Assembly (NCBI GenBank): GCA_037176705.1
Contig: CM073891.1
Location: 48,672,571 to 48,736,570 of the forward strand
DNA: 64,000 bases
Source of the DNA: Molossus alvarezi
Lineage: Eukaryota > Chordata > Mammalia > Chiroptera > Molossidae
Reading direction: 5' to 3'
Shown: piece after piece, positions 1-11,244 of the stretch
Layout of the letters: each line of letters begins with the position of its first letter
How positions within the stretch are numbered: the first letter of the stretch is position 1
Position numbers and translations under genes: made by a program
Notes under the pieces: model-generated
Database searches by the model: none
What the model was told of the DNA's origin: nothing
The model's input: only the letters and a program-made list of their open reading frames with translations

Positions 1-197
1 GTTCCTCCTTGCTTACCCAGAAAACTATCATAATTTGTTTCATTGGGCAAATGGATGGTGCTAAATCCAAAATCTTTATTGCCCCCTAACTGTCATAGTG
101 TTACTCTAATGGTCATTTATTTAATTTAACAAGTTGATATTTCAGCTCCAAATCACTCAGCTTAATAGGTCAGTCATAAAGGAATCATTAATTGTTT

Positions 198-455
198 TTT
201 TGTTTGTTTGTTTTATTCCTTTTTTTAATCCTCACCCAAGGATAATTTTCCATTTTATCAGATAGAGTGAGAAGGAGGCGAGAGAGAGAGAAATATCAAT
301 GTAAGAGAGACACATCAACTGGTTGCCTCCCACACGACCCCGATCAGGGCTGGAGACCAGACCACAACCAAGGTACATGCACCTGATCGAAATCGAACCT
401 GAAACTCTTGGTCTGCGGGCTGATGCTCTAACTGCTGAGCCAAACTGGCCAGGGC
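198..455 (-). mobile_element. Ves-type SINE, antisense
   Basis: Antisense tRNA-derived SINE. The 3' tail comes first (AATCCTCACCCAAGGAT), then the GA-rich middle, and the tRNA-like head ends at CTGGCCAGGGC. A perfect 13-bp target duplication, TCATTAATTGTTT, lies at 185-197 and 456-468, so both edges are exact. Open frames across it are chance translation of the repeat. Confidence 0.95.
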
Positions 456-468
456 TCATTAATTGTTT

Positions 469-1374
469 AAAACCTCCACTGTTATATACCATTATGTTTT
501 CTAAAATGACTTCCAACTCCAGGAAAAAACAGATCTTTTCCTACTGCTTCATTCTTGTCTCAGTTTCCCAAGTAGTTTCTATTTTAGTGAATTAGAACCA
601 ATCAAAATGTGATAGTTAACAACCAAACATGACTTCATAATGATTCCTTGGATTTAAAAGACCAAGTATTTTAGTATATGTGTGGATATATAACTTTATG
701 TTTGTATAAATAGATACATTATGACAATTTTTATACATATCTGTTTTTAATGTTTCTTCTCTAATAGAAGGTAAGAGAAGACTGTGTTAGTTTAGTGGAG
801 CAAGAACCTGCAGGAGGTTAAGGTCCAACATCATTTTTCCTTATGGCTGAGCTGCTGCTTAGTTGCTGTTCTCAGCCATTTGGTTAGCTCTGCTTTAAAA
901 TGAGATTTGCAGCTAGACTGCAGCTAACTATAAATTCAAGTGAGATTACAGTTGATTATAAACTGCCTTCTCAATTTGGAGGACAAAAGTATGAGAAGTG
1001 TTTTAGAGAAAAGTTTGATATATTTACTTTTGAATTCTAACATGTGGAACATCAGGCAGTTTCTTTCCCTTTATATTTATTCCAAAGTAAATCTGTAATT
1101 TGAAATAAAAGAGAAAGTCGCTTGTATTTAAAATACTTTTCTTTGGACATAGGATGTATAAAATATTAAGAATAAAATTAGTTTCTATGTCACTTTACAA
1201 TATTACTTTGTGATTTGGAAATTACTAATAAGTCTTAAGATTATACCTTAGATGGTTCAACATTATTTGGCCATTTTACACATAGTCTTTAGAATTCAGA
1301 ACCTACTCTTTGGAAGATGGGAATGTGTGTACATATCTTATTCATGATTTCTGGTTGACAATGTCTGACTTTAG
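469..1374. other. AT-rich stretch, nothing recognised
   Basis: No open frame, repeat family or regulatory motif that I can support. Base composition is AT-rich, as in the other intergenic gaps of this window. Confidence 0.5.
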
Positions 1375-1545
1375 AACCTAGCCCTGCCATCTTAGACTGA
1401 TTTGGGTAAGTCATTGACTCTTCAGAACTTGAGGTTCCTTAACTCTAAAAATGTAGAAAATAATATACTATCTCTCAGGATTCTTGTAATAATTAAATGA
1501 GAAAACGATGTGAATGTACTTGTAAATTAGGATACATGTTATCAC
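1375..1545 (+). repeat. MIR-like ancient SINE fragment
   Basis: The order TTTGGGTAAGTCATTGACTC, then TGAGGTTCCTTAACTCTAAAA, then AATAATTAAATGAGAAAA matches the core and 3' part of a MIR (usual pattern: GGGCAAGTCACTTAACCTCT, CTCAGTTTCCTCATCTGTAA). It is strongly diverged, so the edges are approximate. Confidence 0.6.
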
Positions 1546-1599
1546 AGCTGTGGTAGCTTCTTACAATACTGGTCCTCGGTGAATCAGATCTTCCTGTCC

Positions 1600-1960
1600 A
1601 CTACCCTCTACAGTGGGGTTGCCACACCTCCTATAAAGAATTAGGGTTTGTTTCCTCACCCCTTGACTGGAACTGAACCCATGACTTATTTTTACCAAAA
1701 GAATGTGGTGGTATGTAATTTCCCAGACTAGCCTTCCAACCTGGCCATCTTGTTTCTTTGGAGACTCTCATGCTCTGAAGAAGCCCCAGAGGTGGGACTC
1801 CATGAGGAGAGGAGCCCAGCTGCTCCAGCCTCAGGCAATCTCAGCTGAAGCCTTAATGAGTCCCCTTAGAGCAACCTGCCTAGGTGGATGTACCTGCTGG
1901 CTACAAGTCACATCTGTGAACCAGGTGTAATCAGCAGAAGAACTGAACAATAAACCCAGT
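1600..1960 (+). repeat. old LTR-like remnant (MaLR/MLT1-like)
   Basis: The series of short blocks (ACCAAAAGAATGTGGTGG, TGAAGAAGCCCCAGAGG, GAGGAGCCCAGCTGCTCCAG, ending GAACAATAAACCC with a polyadenylation-type signal) resembles old mammalian MaLR LTRs. The 75-codon frame across it has no recognisable domain. The family is assigned from memory of the pattern; edges are uncertain. Confidence 0.35.
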
Positions 1961-2374
1961 TATTATTATAATTATTTTAGGTGACTATGTTTGGGGGTTT
2001 TAGAAATTCTAATTTTTATACATTATGATTATGTGTAATCTTTCAAAATTCCCTTTTCACTCTTTTACTTCCAGTGACTATTTTCCCAGTTACTGTCCAG
2101 TTGTACTTGAGTCATTTGTTCAAAATTTCCAAAATTCTTATCAACTATAAATGAGAAAGAGCCCAATTATATTAAATACTTACATGCTTGTTTCATAAAG
2201 GCTCTCAAGAGAAAATATATTGGAAGATGATTTTTGAGTTGTGTAACATTATCCAAATAAAAAGTTATCTAAAGAGATGGAAAACTTATTCATGAGACTT
2301 TTTCTGAGGGAGACCAGTGTATTTATTGGAGAAATTGCTGGGGAATGAGGGTGACACTTCTGAGGTCCTCAAGA

Positions 2375-2386
2375 TGGTGGCTAGAA
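2375..2386 (+). repeat. 5' target-site duplication of the large L1 insertion
   Basis: ATGGTGGCTAGA occurs here and again at 11040-11051, directly after the A-rich 3' end of the L1. Between the two copies lie about 560 bp of older L1 tail and then the long L1, so the duplication brackets both. Confidence 0.75.
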
Positions 2387-2944
2387 CTATGAAAAAACAG
2401 TATTGAGAGTCTTCAAAATCCTAAAAATAGATCAACTATAGGACCCAGCAGTTCCACTTCTTTGTATTTATCCGAAGAATATGAAAATGCTAATTTGAAA
2501 AAAATAGATGCACCCCTATGTTTACTGCAGCATTACTTACAATAGCCAAGATATGGAAGCCACCTAGGTATCCATCAATAAATAAATAAATAGATAAACA
2601 TGTGCATGTGCATGTGACATATATATGTGTGGATATATATCCACACATATATATATACATACACACACAGTGGAATATTACTCAGCAATAAGAAAATTTC
2701 TGCCATTTGAGATAGCATGGATGGACCCAGAGGATATTATGCTAAATAAAATAAGCCACACAGAGAGACAAATACCACAATTTCACTTACATGTGGAATT
2801 TTTTTAAATACCAAAACAAATGAACAAATAAAACAACAAAAACAGATTCATTGAAACAAAGGACAAACTGATGGTTGCCAGAAGAGAGTGGGATGGAAGG
2901 ATGGGTGAAAGTTTGAAGGAGAATATATTCAATAATAGTGTGTG
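2387..2944 (+). mobile_element. older L1 3' end (ORF2 C-terminus plus 3'UTR)
   Basis: Starting at ACTATG it follows the end of ORF2 of an older mammalian L1: GGACCCAGCAGTTCCACTTC, then GTGGAATATTACTCAGCAAT, then GATAGCATGGATGGACCCAG. The 3'UTR blocks GAACAAATAAAACAACAAAA and CAAACTGATGGTTGCCAGAA follow. It contains a local ATATAT/CACA tract at about 2618-2670. It has no poly(A) end of its own and stops where the younger L1 5'UTR begins. Its 5' edge coincides with the 12-bp duplication of the whole insertion. Confidence 0.8.
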
Positions 2945-4540
2945 AGATTCAGAGCTGAAGCCTAAGGAAGTTCCATCACTTGCTCCACACACAGGGTCAG
3001 ACATGAGGTTAAACTGCAGAGCATTAACTTGAAAAACCACCTGAAAACAGCTGTCTGCAAATACTGCACATGAAGAACACGGAGAGGAGGCAGGAGAATA
3101 AGTGAGTGGATGAGCAAACTGTGCAGCGTGTCTGGGAAGCTTGTGGGAAGGTGTAGCAGTGCAGATCCTGCCCCCTGGGAATAGGGGAATCAGTCCCACA
3201 CAGAGATCCCCAAAGGAGATCAACAGAGAAGGGAAAGGTAGCCCATGTAGAATCTGACAGTGGGAATCAGAGGTGGGGTTCAGCCCACCAGAGGGACTCA
3301 GGCTAAAAGTCAGTGCGTGGTTGCAACGCCAGCCTGGAAAGGTCACGCCGATTGTGGGAGCTGGAAAGGCCACAAAGCAGAACAGCACACTTGAGGAGTG
3401 GTCTGAGCGGATCACACAGCATTGAACCGAAGGGGCTGGGTATTCACTGAAAGAATGTTGACAGGGACTAGCCAGAGTGCCCAGGAAAAGGGGCATGTTC
3501 CTCCTCACCTCCAGTGAATAGGAGGTGCCCCTTCCCCACCCATGGAACAGCTCTAGGCTAGAAATCGGAACCCCAATGTCAGAGCCTGGCAGTGGTGAGG
3601 ATTTGGACATCTGGCAGAGTGGAAGCCTGGACAGAAACCCTGCCCAGTGAGAGCTAGGCATGCTGAAAAATTAAAGAACCAAACAGGGTGGGTTTTGTTT
3701 GTTTGTTTGTTTGTTTGTTTGTTTGTTTTTCTCTTCTCCCCTGCTTGGGTTGGCAACCAGCGTGTGCCAGCAATCCGGGCAGAGCTGAGGCATTGAAAAG
3801 AGAGAGAGACTGCCTGCTCCTCCCATAAGCTACATGCACCACCTCCAACACAAATTTGTTTAAACCACCCAGACTCCACCTCATACCCTGCAGAGCCCAG
3901 AGCTGTGGGACAAGAAAAAGCCCAGAACAATTACATACAAGTGGTGAGTCCTGAAGCAGAGGCAGTCTTTAGGATAGAAAAGCCCTGCCCACTAGACTAC
4001 CTGGGATCCTGCCCTGCAGGGCGTCAGCTAGGAGGCTCAGAGCCAAGCGGCTATTCGCATTGGACTGCACCAGAAAACTGCCCAAGAGAACAGGGATTCA
4101 TACCAAGGGGCCAGATCCAGCAACACCGGAGCAAAATCCAGTAAGCTCCATAAATAGCAGATCTAAGGTTCTTTCTTGTTGTGATGGTTTGGTGTGTTCT
4201 TTTAATTTTTATTTATAATTCAATATTTTTTTCTGTTCTTTTCCCATTTTTTACTTTCCTAGTCTATATTTTATTCAACTTAGCATTATTACTTTAAAAA
4301 TTATTATTATTATTTCAGTCATTATTTTCTACCTTTAATTTTTTATACTTACCCTAGTTCAGGTCTCTGTCTTCTTTGCTTTCATTTTCTTCTTTTTTTC
4401 TTCCCTGTCTTAAACCTTTTGGTCACATGTCTTCTAGTGTTCTTTGTGTGTGTGTGTGTGATTGTGAGTGTGTGTGTGTTTCTGTTTGTCTTTTAATCAT
4501 TTTGTTGAGCCTGGTGCTTTTATCAATGTTGATGCTGATT

Positions 4541-4784
4541 TTTTTTTTTTAATCCTTACCAGAGGACACTTTTCTATTAATTTTCAGATAAAATGGGAAG
4601 GAGGAGGGAGGAAGAGAGAGAGAGACATCAATGTGAGAAAGACACATCGATTAGCTGCCTTCTGCATCACACTGACCAGGGTGGGGATCGAACCACAACC
4701 GAGGTATGTGCCCTTGACCAGAACTGAATCCACGACTCTTTGGTCTGTGGGTCGACACTAACTGCTGAGCCAAATTGGCAAGGC
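4541..4784 (-). mobile_element. Ves-type SINE, antisense, in the L1 5'UTR
   Basis: Antisense copy with tail AATCCTTACCAGAGGACA, a GA-rich middle and head complement GCTGAGCCAAATTGGC. It lies at the border of the first two 5'UTR monomers. The flanks ATGCTGAT and ATGCTCAT are a plausible but imperfect target duplication. Confidence 0.9.
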
Positions 4785-4901
4785 CATGCTCATATTTTTT
4801 TTAAGGTGCTTTTTTATTTGATCTGGCTTTGCCTTGCCTTCTTTACTTTCATATTTTGCTTTCTCCCTCTTCTAAGTGTTTTGGTCTCATGCCTTCCAGT
4901 A

Positions 4902-4946
<45 letters not shown>

Positions 4947-5050
4947 TTTGTTTGTCCTTTAATCTTTTTGTTGAGGCTGGTGCTTTTAGCATTATTGATG
5001 CTGATATTTTTTCAGGTTCTTTTTTATTTGGTCTGGTTTTGCCTTGCCTT

Positions 5051-5285
5051 CTTTTTTTAATCGTTGCCCGATGATATTTTTACTTCTTTCTTCAATAGAG
5101 TGGGAGGGGGAGAGAAAGAGAAACATTGATGTGAGAGAGACACATTGACAGGCTGTATCCTGCATAACCACAACCAGGCCGGGGACCAAACCACAACCAA
5201 AGTACATGCCCTTGACCAGAATCAAACCTGTGACTCTTTGGTTCACAGGCCAACACTCTAACCACTGAGCATAACTGGCCAGGGA
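5051..5285 (-). mobile_element. Ves-type SINE, antisense, in the L1 5'UTR
   Basis: Antisense SINE inserted in the third 5'UTR monomer. The 11-bp duplication TGCCTTGCCTT lies at 5040-5050 and 5286-5296. Removing the SINE and one repeat copy makes this monomer align with its neighbour, which supports both the SINE edges and the monomer reading. Confidence 0.92.
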
Positions 5286-5356
5286 TGCCTTGCCTTATTT
5301 ACTTTCATTTTTTTCTCCCACTTCTTTTAGTCTTGCACCTCCTAGTATTCTATGCA

Positions 5357-5387
<31 letters not shown>

Positions 5388-5861
5388 TTTATTTCTTTGT
5401 GTCTTTTAATCTGTTTGTTGAGGTGGTTGATTTTCTTATTGTTGATGCTGATAGTTGTGGGCGTTCTTTTGGTTTGGTCTGATTTTGTTCTATCAACACC
5501 TATATAACAGTTGACATGACAGGGTCAACAGGGTTGGGGATGAGAAGCATAGTTAACAACCCTGAGGACTGAGTCCACCCACAAACAAACAACAGTAATC
5601 AAGACTCAAATTTGACAGGAAAGCCCACAAAACCCACACAAGGATCATTCCTACAGCACCTAGCTCAGAAGTTCAAGGAGAATATTCCACTGGGTCCCAC
5701 AAGAGGACCATCACACCAAGACTGAGACGCATAGCAGCCTTATCTGATACACACCAATCTGCTTACTTGTCCCAAACTACTAGACTGCTAAAACGGTGAG
5801 AAAAAGATACAATCCCCAAAAGAAAGAAAAGAAGGAATCACCAGAAAAGGATTAACATGAA

Positions 5862-6709
5862 ATGGAGGCAAGCAATTTGTCAGACAAAGAATTCAAAGCA
5901 GTGGTTTTAAGGATGCTCAAACAACTTAGTGATAATTACAAGCAACATAATGAGAACTATACCAGCATAAAAAAATTAAGTAGAAGCTATAAATAAAAAT
6001 CAAGTGGAAATGAATAATGACATAGCTGATTAAAAAAAAAAAAACCTGCAAGAATTCAATAGTAGATTAGAAAAAGCTGAAGACAAGGTAAAAAAAAAAA
6101 AAAAAAAAAAAGCAAAAAACAAAACAAACAAAAAAACACCCAATTAAAGCAGCAAATGGGAAAAATTTTAAAAAGTGGGAGGAGAATTTAAGGGAGCTTT
6201 GGGACAATACAAAATGTAACAACATTTGCACCATATAAGTACCAGAAGGAGAAGAATCAGAGAAAGGAATAGAGAACCTGTTTGAAGAAATATGACAGAA
6301 ATCTTCCCTAACTTGGTGAAGGGAAAAGTCACACAAGGCCAGGAAACACAGAGAGTCCCAAGAAAAATGAACCCCAAAAGACCCACACAAGCTAGACACA
6401 TCATAATTAAAATGGCAAACATTAAAGACAAAGAAAGAATCTTAAAGGAATCGAGAGAGAAAAAGAAAGTTACCTGCAACGGACCTACCATTAGACTGTC
6501 ACCTGATTTCTCAATAGAAGGCCAGAATGGAGTAGCTTGAACTATGTGAAGTAATGAAAGGCAAGGGTCTGAATCCAAGACTACTTTATCAAGCCAGGCT
6601 ATCATTCAAAACTGAAGGTGAAATAAAGAGCTTCACAGATTTAAAAAAGCTGAAGGAATTTACTACCACCAAATCAGCACTGCAAGAAATGCTAAAGGGA
6701 TTGTTGTAA
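5862..6709 (+). pseudogene. L1 ORF1 (RNA-binding protein), decayed
   Basis: L1 ORF1 encodes the trimeric coiled-coil RNA-binding chaperone that packages L1 RNA. The N-terminal stretch can be read from ATG at 5862 (MEASNLSDKEFKAVVLRMLK). The C-terminal domain is recognisable at 6292-6540 by HIIIKMANIKDKERILK and IRLSPDFS, and at the end by LQEMLKGLL before the TAA at 6707. An A-run at about 6090-6112, many stops and frame changes break it, so no ORF1 protein can be made. It precedes ORF2 by 45 bp, the usual bicistronic order. Confidence 0.85.
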
Positions 6710-6754
6710 GGAAAAGAATAAGTAGAGAGAAAAGAACATAGGCATAAAATTAAA

Positions 6755-9700
6755 ATGGGAACTAATAAGTATCTATTAATAATAACCTTAAATGTAAATG
6801 GCATAACTGCTCCAATCAAAAGACATAGGGTAGCTGATTGGATAAGAAAACACAACCTATATATATGCTGTCTACAAGACACCCACCTAAAAACAAAGGA
6901 CTCACACAGGATGGAAGTGAAGAGATGGAAAAAATTTTTCCAGGAAATGAAAATGAATAAAAAGCTGGTGTGATAATACTCATATCTGACAAGATAGATT
7001 TCAAACAAGAGCCACAATAAGAGACAAAGTAGGTCACTACATAATATTAAAGGGATCAATCCAACAAGAGTATATAACCCTCATAAACATATATGCACCA
7101 AATATAGGAGCACCAAAATATATTTTAAAACTTCTAGAGGACTTAAAGGGGGAATCAATAGCAATATAATCATAGTGGGTGACTTTAACACCCCACTAAC
7201 ACCATTGGATAGATCTTCTAAACAAAAAATTAACAAGGAAACAAAGTCCTTAAATGATGAACTAGATTAGTTGGACTTAATTGAGATTTACAGAACATTT
7301 CACCCCAAAGCTGCAGAATATACATTCTTCTCAAGTGCATATGGGACATTTTCAAAGATAGACCACATGTTAGGACACAAAGTAAGTCTCTACAAATTCA
7401 AGAAGATTGAAACCATATCAAGCATCTTCTCAGATTATAGTGGTGTGAAACTAGAAATCAATTATAATAAAAGTACTCAAAAACATTCAAACATGTGGAG
7501 GATAAATAGCATGTTATTAAACAACAAATGTATTACCAATAAGATCAAGAAAGAAACCCAAACTTCCTGGAAACTAATAAAAATGAACCCACAACAACAC
7601 AAAATATATGGGACATAACAAAAGCAGTCCTGAGAGGGAAGTTCATAGCAATACAGGCTAACTCAAGAAAGAAGAAACATTTGTAATAAACTATCTAACC
7701 CAACAACATAAAGATTTAGAAAGAGAACAAAAAGAAAAACCCAGTTAGTAGAAGAAAGGAAATAATAAAATCAGAGCAGGCCCTGGCTGGTTTGGCTCAG
7801 CGGTTAGAGCGTCGGCCTGCGGTCCGGAGTGACCCAGGTTCGGTTCCCGCTAAGGGCACGTACTTCGATTGTAGTTTGTCCCCAGCCCTGGTTGGTCGTG
7901 TGGGTGGCAGCCACTCGATGTGTCCCTTCACGTCGATGTTTCTCTCTCTCTCTCCCTTCCTCTCTCTCCCTCCCACTCTATCTGTACAAAAAATGGAAAA
8001 ATATCCTCGGGTGAGGGAAAATAAATAAATAAATAAAAATAAAATAAAATAAAATAAAATCAGAGCAGAAATAAATGACATAGAGACTACAAAAACAATA
8101 CAAAAATCAATGAAACCAAGAGCTGCCTCTTTGAAAAGATAAACAAGATTGATCAACCTTTAGCCAGCCTCACCAAGAAACAGAGACAACCCAAATGAAT
8201 AAAGTCAGAAATGAAAGAGGTGAAGTAACAATGGACATGACAGAAATACAAAGGATTCAAAGAAAATACTATGAACAATGATATGCCAACAAATTTGACA
8301 ACTTAGGTGACATAGACAAATTCTTAGAATCATATACTATTCCAAAACTCAACCAAGAAAAGTCAGAAAATCTACAGAACAATAACAATTAAGGAAATAG
8401 AAGAAGTAATCAATAACATCCCAGCAAACAAAAGCCCTGGTTCTGACAACTGCACAGGGGAGTTTTACCGAACATTCAGAGACGAACTACCACCTCTTCT
8501 CTTCAAACTATTCAAAAACATTGAAGATGAAGGAAACTCTTTTTATGAGGCCAGCATAATCTTAATCCCAAAACCAAATAAAGACACTTCAAAGAAAGAA
8601 AATGACAGGCCAATATCCCTGATGAACATAGATGCCAAAATCCTCAACAAAATCTTAGCAAATCTAATCCAGCAATAGAGTTAAAAAATTATACACCATG
8701 ATCAAGTGGGATTTATCCCAGGGATGCAAGGATGGTACAATATTCATAAATCAACAAATGTGATACACCATAAACAAAATGAAAGATAAAAATCATGTGA
8801 TCATATCAATAGATGCTGAAAAATCATTTGACAAAATCCAGCATCCACTTTGATAAAAACTCAGCAAAGTGGGAATAGAAAGATCATATCTCAACATAAA
8901 AAAGCCATTTGTGACAAACCTACAGCCAATATCATACTCAATAGGCAAAAATTAAAAGCATTTCCCTTAAGAACAGGAACAAGACAGGGATGTCCACTTT
9001 CACTACTCTTATTTAACATAATACTGGAAGTGTTAGCCACACCAATTAGACATGAAGAAAACATAAATGGAAAGGAGGAAGTGAACCTGTAATTATTCAC
9101 AGATGACATGATACTATATATAGAAAATCCTAAAGACTCCATCAAAAAAGTACTAGACTAAGAAATGAATTTGGCAAAGTAGCATACAAAATCAACATCC
9201 AGAAATCATTGGCATTTTTATACACCAATAATGAACACAAAGAAAGAAAAACTAAAAAAACAACTTCATTAACCATTGCAACAAAAATAATTAAGATACC
9301 TAGGAATAAACTTAACCAAAGAAGTAAAGGACCTGTTCACAAAAAAACTATAGGACATTGAAAAAAGAAATAAAGGAAGACATAAAAAAGTGGAATCATA
9401 TACATTGTTCATGGATTGGAAGAATTAACATCATTAAAATGTCCATACTACCCAAAGCATTCTATAGATTCAATGCAATCCCCATTAAAATACCAATGAC
9501 ATATTTCACGGAACTAGAAAAAAACACTACAAAAGTTTATTTGGAACCATAAAAGAGCCCAAATAGTCACAGCAATCTAAAAAGAAGAACTAAGTAAGAG
9601 GGATTACAATACTGGATATCAGGTATACTACAAAGCCACTGTAATCAAAACAGCCTGGTACTGGCACAAAACAGGCATATTGATCAATGGAACAGAACAG

Positions 9701-10802
9701 AGAACCCAGAAATTGACCCAAGATATTATGCTCAATTAATATTTGACAAAGGTGACAAGAGTAGAGACAGCCTCTTTAATAAATGGTGTTGGGAAAATTG
9801 GACAGCTACATGCAAAAAAATGAAACTAGACCATCAACTTACACCATACACAAGAATAAATTCAAAATATATAAAAGACTTAAATGTGACTCGTGAATGT
9901 ATAAAAATCCTAGAAGAAAATGTAGACAACAAAATTTCAGACATCACAAGCAGCAGAATTTTCACAGATACAACATGTAAAGCAAGAGAAACAAAGGAAA
10001 ATTTAATACATGGCACTACATCAAACTAAAAAGCTTTTGCACAGCAAATAAACCAAGCATCAAAATGGAAAGAAAACCCACTATATGGGAAAAAAATAAT
10101 TGCCAATGATACATTAAAGAGTTAATTTCCAAAATATATAGAGTACTCATACAACTCAACATAAGGAAGACAAAGAACCCAATTAAAAAATGGGCAGAGA
10201 ATGTAAATAGACACTTCTCCAAACAGGACATACAAATGCCCAAGAGACATGAAAAAATGCTCAATATCACTAATCATCAGAGAGATGCAAATTAAACAAC
10301 TATTAGGTATCATCTTACAACTGCCAGGATGGCTACCATCAACAAATCATCAACCAACAAGTGCTGGTGAGGGTGTGGAGAAAAGGGGACTCTAGTATAC
10401 TCCTGGTGGGAATGCAGACTGGTGCAGCCACTATGGAAAACATTATGATGTTTCCTCAAAAAATTAAAAATTGAACTGCCATTTGACCCAGTGATTCCAC
10501 TTCAAGGAATATATCTTAAGAAGCCTGAAACACCAATCAGAAAGAATAGATGTATCCCTATGTTCATAGAAGCACTATTTACAATTGCTAAGATCTGGAA
10601 ATAGCCCAAGTGTCCAACAATAGATGAATGGATAAAAAAGGTGTGGTACATATACACAATGGAGTACTATACAGCTATAACAAAGAAAGATATCTTATCC
10701 TTTGAGACGTCATGGAGGGACCTGGAACATATTATGCTAGGTGAAATAAGCCAGTCAGAGAAAGACAAATATCAAATGATCTCACTTATTTGTGGAATAT
10801 AA
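6755..10802 (+). pseudogene. L1 ORF2 (endonuclease-reverse transcriptase), decayed
   Basis: ORF2 makes the endonuclease and reverse transcriptase that carry out target-primed reverse transcription. From ATG 6755 the endonuclease start reads LLIITLNVNGI. The GDFNTPL block lies at about 7172-7199 and the FSKIDHMLGHK block at about 7348-7383. The RT block GTRQGCPLS lies near 8978. The catalytic region reads FTDD in place of the usual FADD near 9098, just after an in-frame TAA at 9089. The protein end (SLICGI) stops at 10800-10802. A Ves SINE splits it at 7780. Without the SINE, length is near the full L1 ORF2. Many stops and frameshifts make it inactive. Confidence 0.92.
7780..8052 (+). mobile_element. 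young Ves SINE inside L1 ORF2
   Basis: Near-consensus Ves copy with head GCCCTGGCTGGTTTGGCTCA, pol III box B region GGTTCGGTTCCC, and tail ATGGAAAAATATCCTCGGGT followed by an (AAAT)n tail. A 16-bp duplication, AATAAAATCAGAGCAG, lies at 7764-7779 and 8053-8068. It interrupts the L1 endonuclease/RT linker and is therefore younger than that L1. Confidence 0.96.
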
Positions 10803-11039
10803 TGAACAAAATAAAGAGATGAACAAAATAGACCCAGAGACTCCAAAATAGGGTTCAGATTGGCAAACTTCAGAGGAGGGGGCAGGGGACAGGGAAGAGA
10901 TAAACCAAAGAACTTATGCATACAAGCATAACCAATGGACATAGACAACAATGCTGGGGGGTGGGGAGACAGGAGGAGGGTGTGAATGTGGGGGAAAGGA
11001 GAAACATCTGTAACAAAAATTAATTAAACAATAAAAATA
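10803..11039 (+). mobile_element. L1 3'UTR and A-rich end
   Basis: Bat-type L1 3'UTR: AACCAAAGAACTTATGCATA, AACCAATGGACATAGACAAC, a G-rich tract, GGGGGAAAGGAGAAACATCT and a terminal AATAAAAATAA. The same tail motif recurs in the other L1 copies of this window (20343, 28620, 34727, and antisense at 45171, 50064 and 59876). The target duplication follows directly at 11040-11051. Confidence 0.9.
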
Positions 11040-11244
11040 ATGGTGGCTAGATTACAGATTTACAGATCCTTGAATGAAACACTTGGGATGAAATTGAAAT
11101 ATTGGGGGAATCTTCTAAATTTAATATGATACATATACTATATATTATATAATAACTATTCTATATCCAGGAAAATCTGTTAATATTCAAATTAATTTCC
11201 AAAGAATTCAGGATCACATCAAGTAGAAGATACTCAATTTTAAC

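Larger units (their letters stand above)
2945..5861 (+). mobile_element. L1 5'UTR with tandem monomers, SINE-interrupted
   Basis: G-rich leader (2945-3660), a (GTTT)n tract (about 3696-3728), then pyrimidine-rich DNA directly upstream of ORF1. From 4368 to 5490 there are about three tandem copies of a roughly 200-bp unit with internal (TG)n. Each ends in GTTGAGG-TGG plus TTGATGCTGAT and begins with TTTTATTTG-TCTGG-TTTGCC. Antisense SINEs sit at 4541-4784 and 5051-5285. Position and length fit an L1 promoter region; the monomer structure is read directly from the sequence. Confidence 0.75.

Noticed and set aside
2804..3661. 285-codon minus-strand frame opposite the L1 5'UTR
   Set aside because: It is antisense to the GC-richer L1 leader, has no domain and crosses the junction of two L1 elements. 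Leader composition explains its length.
7797..8156. Open frames across Ves SINEs with recurring MAQRLERRPAV... or GRERKRE...-type proteins (also 28212, 32912, 61774)
   Set aside because: The same peptides recur wherever a SINE lies, on either strand, and follow SINE edges set by duplications. They are translations of the repeat.
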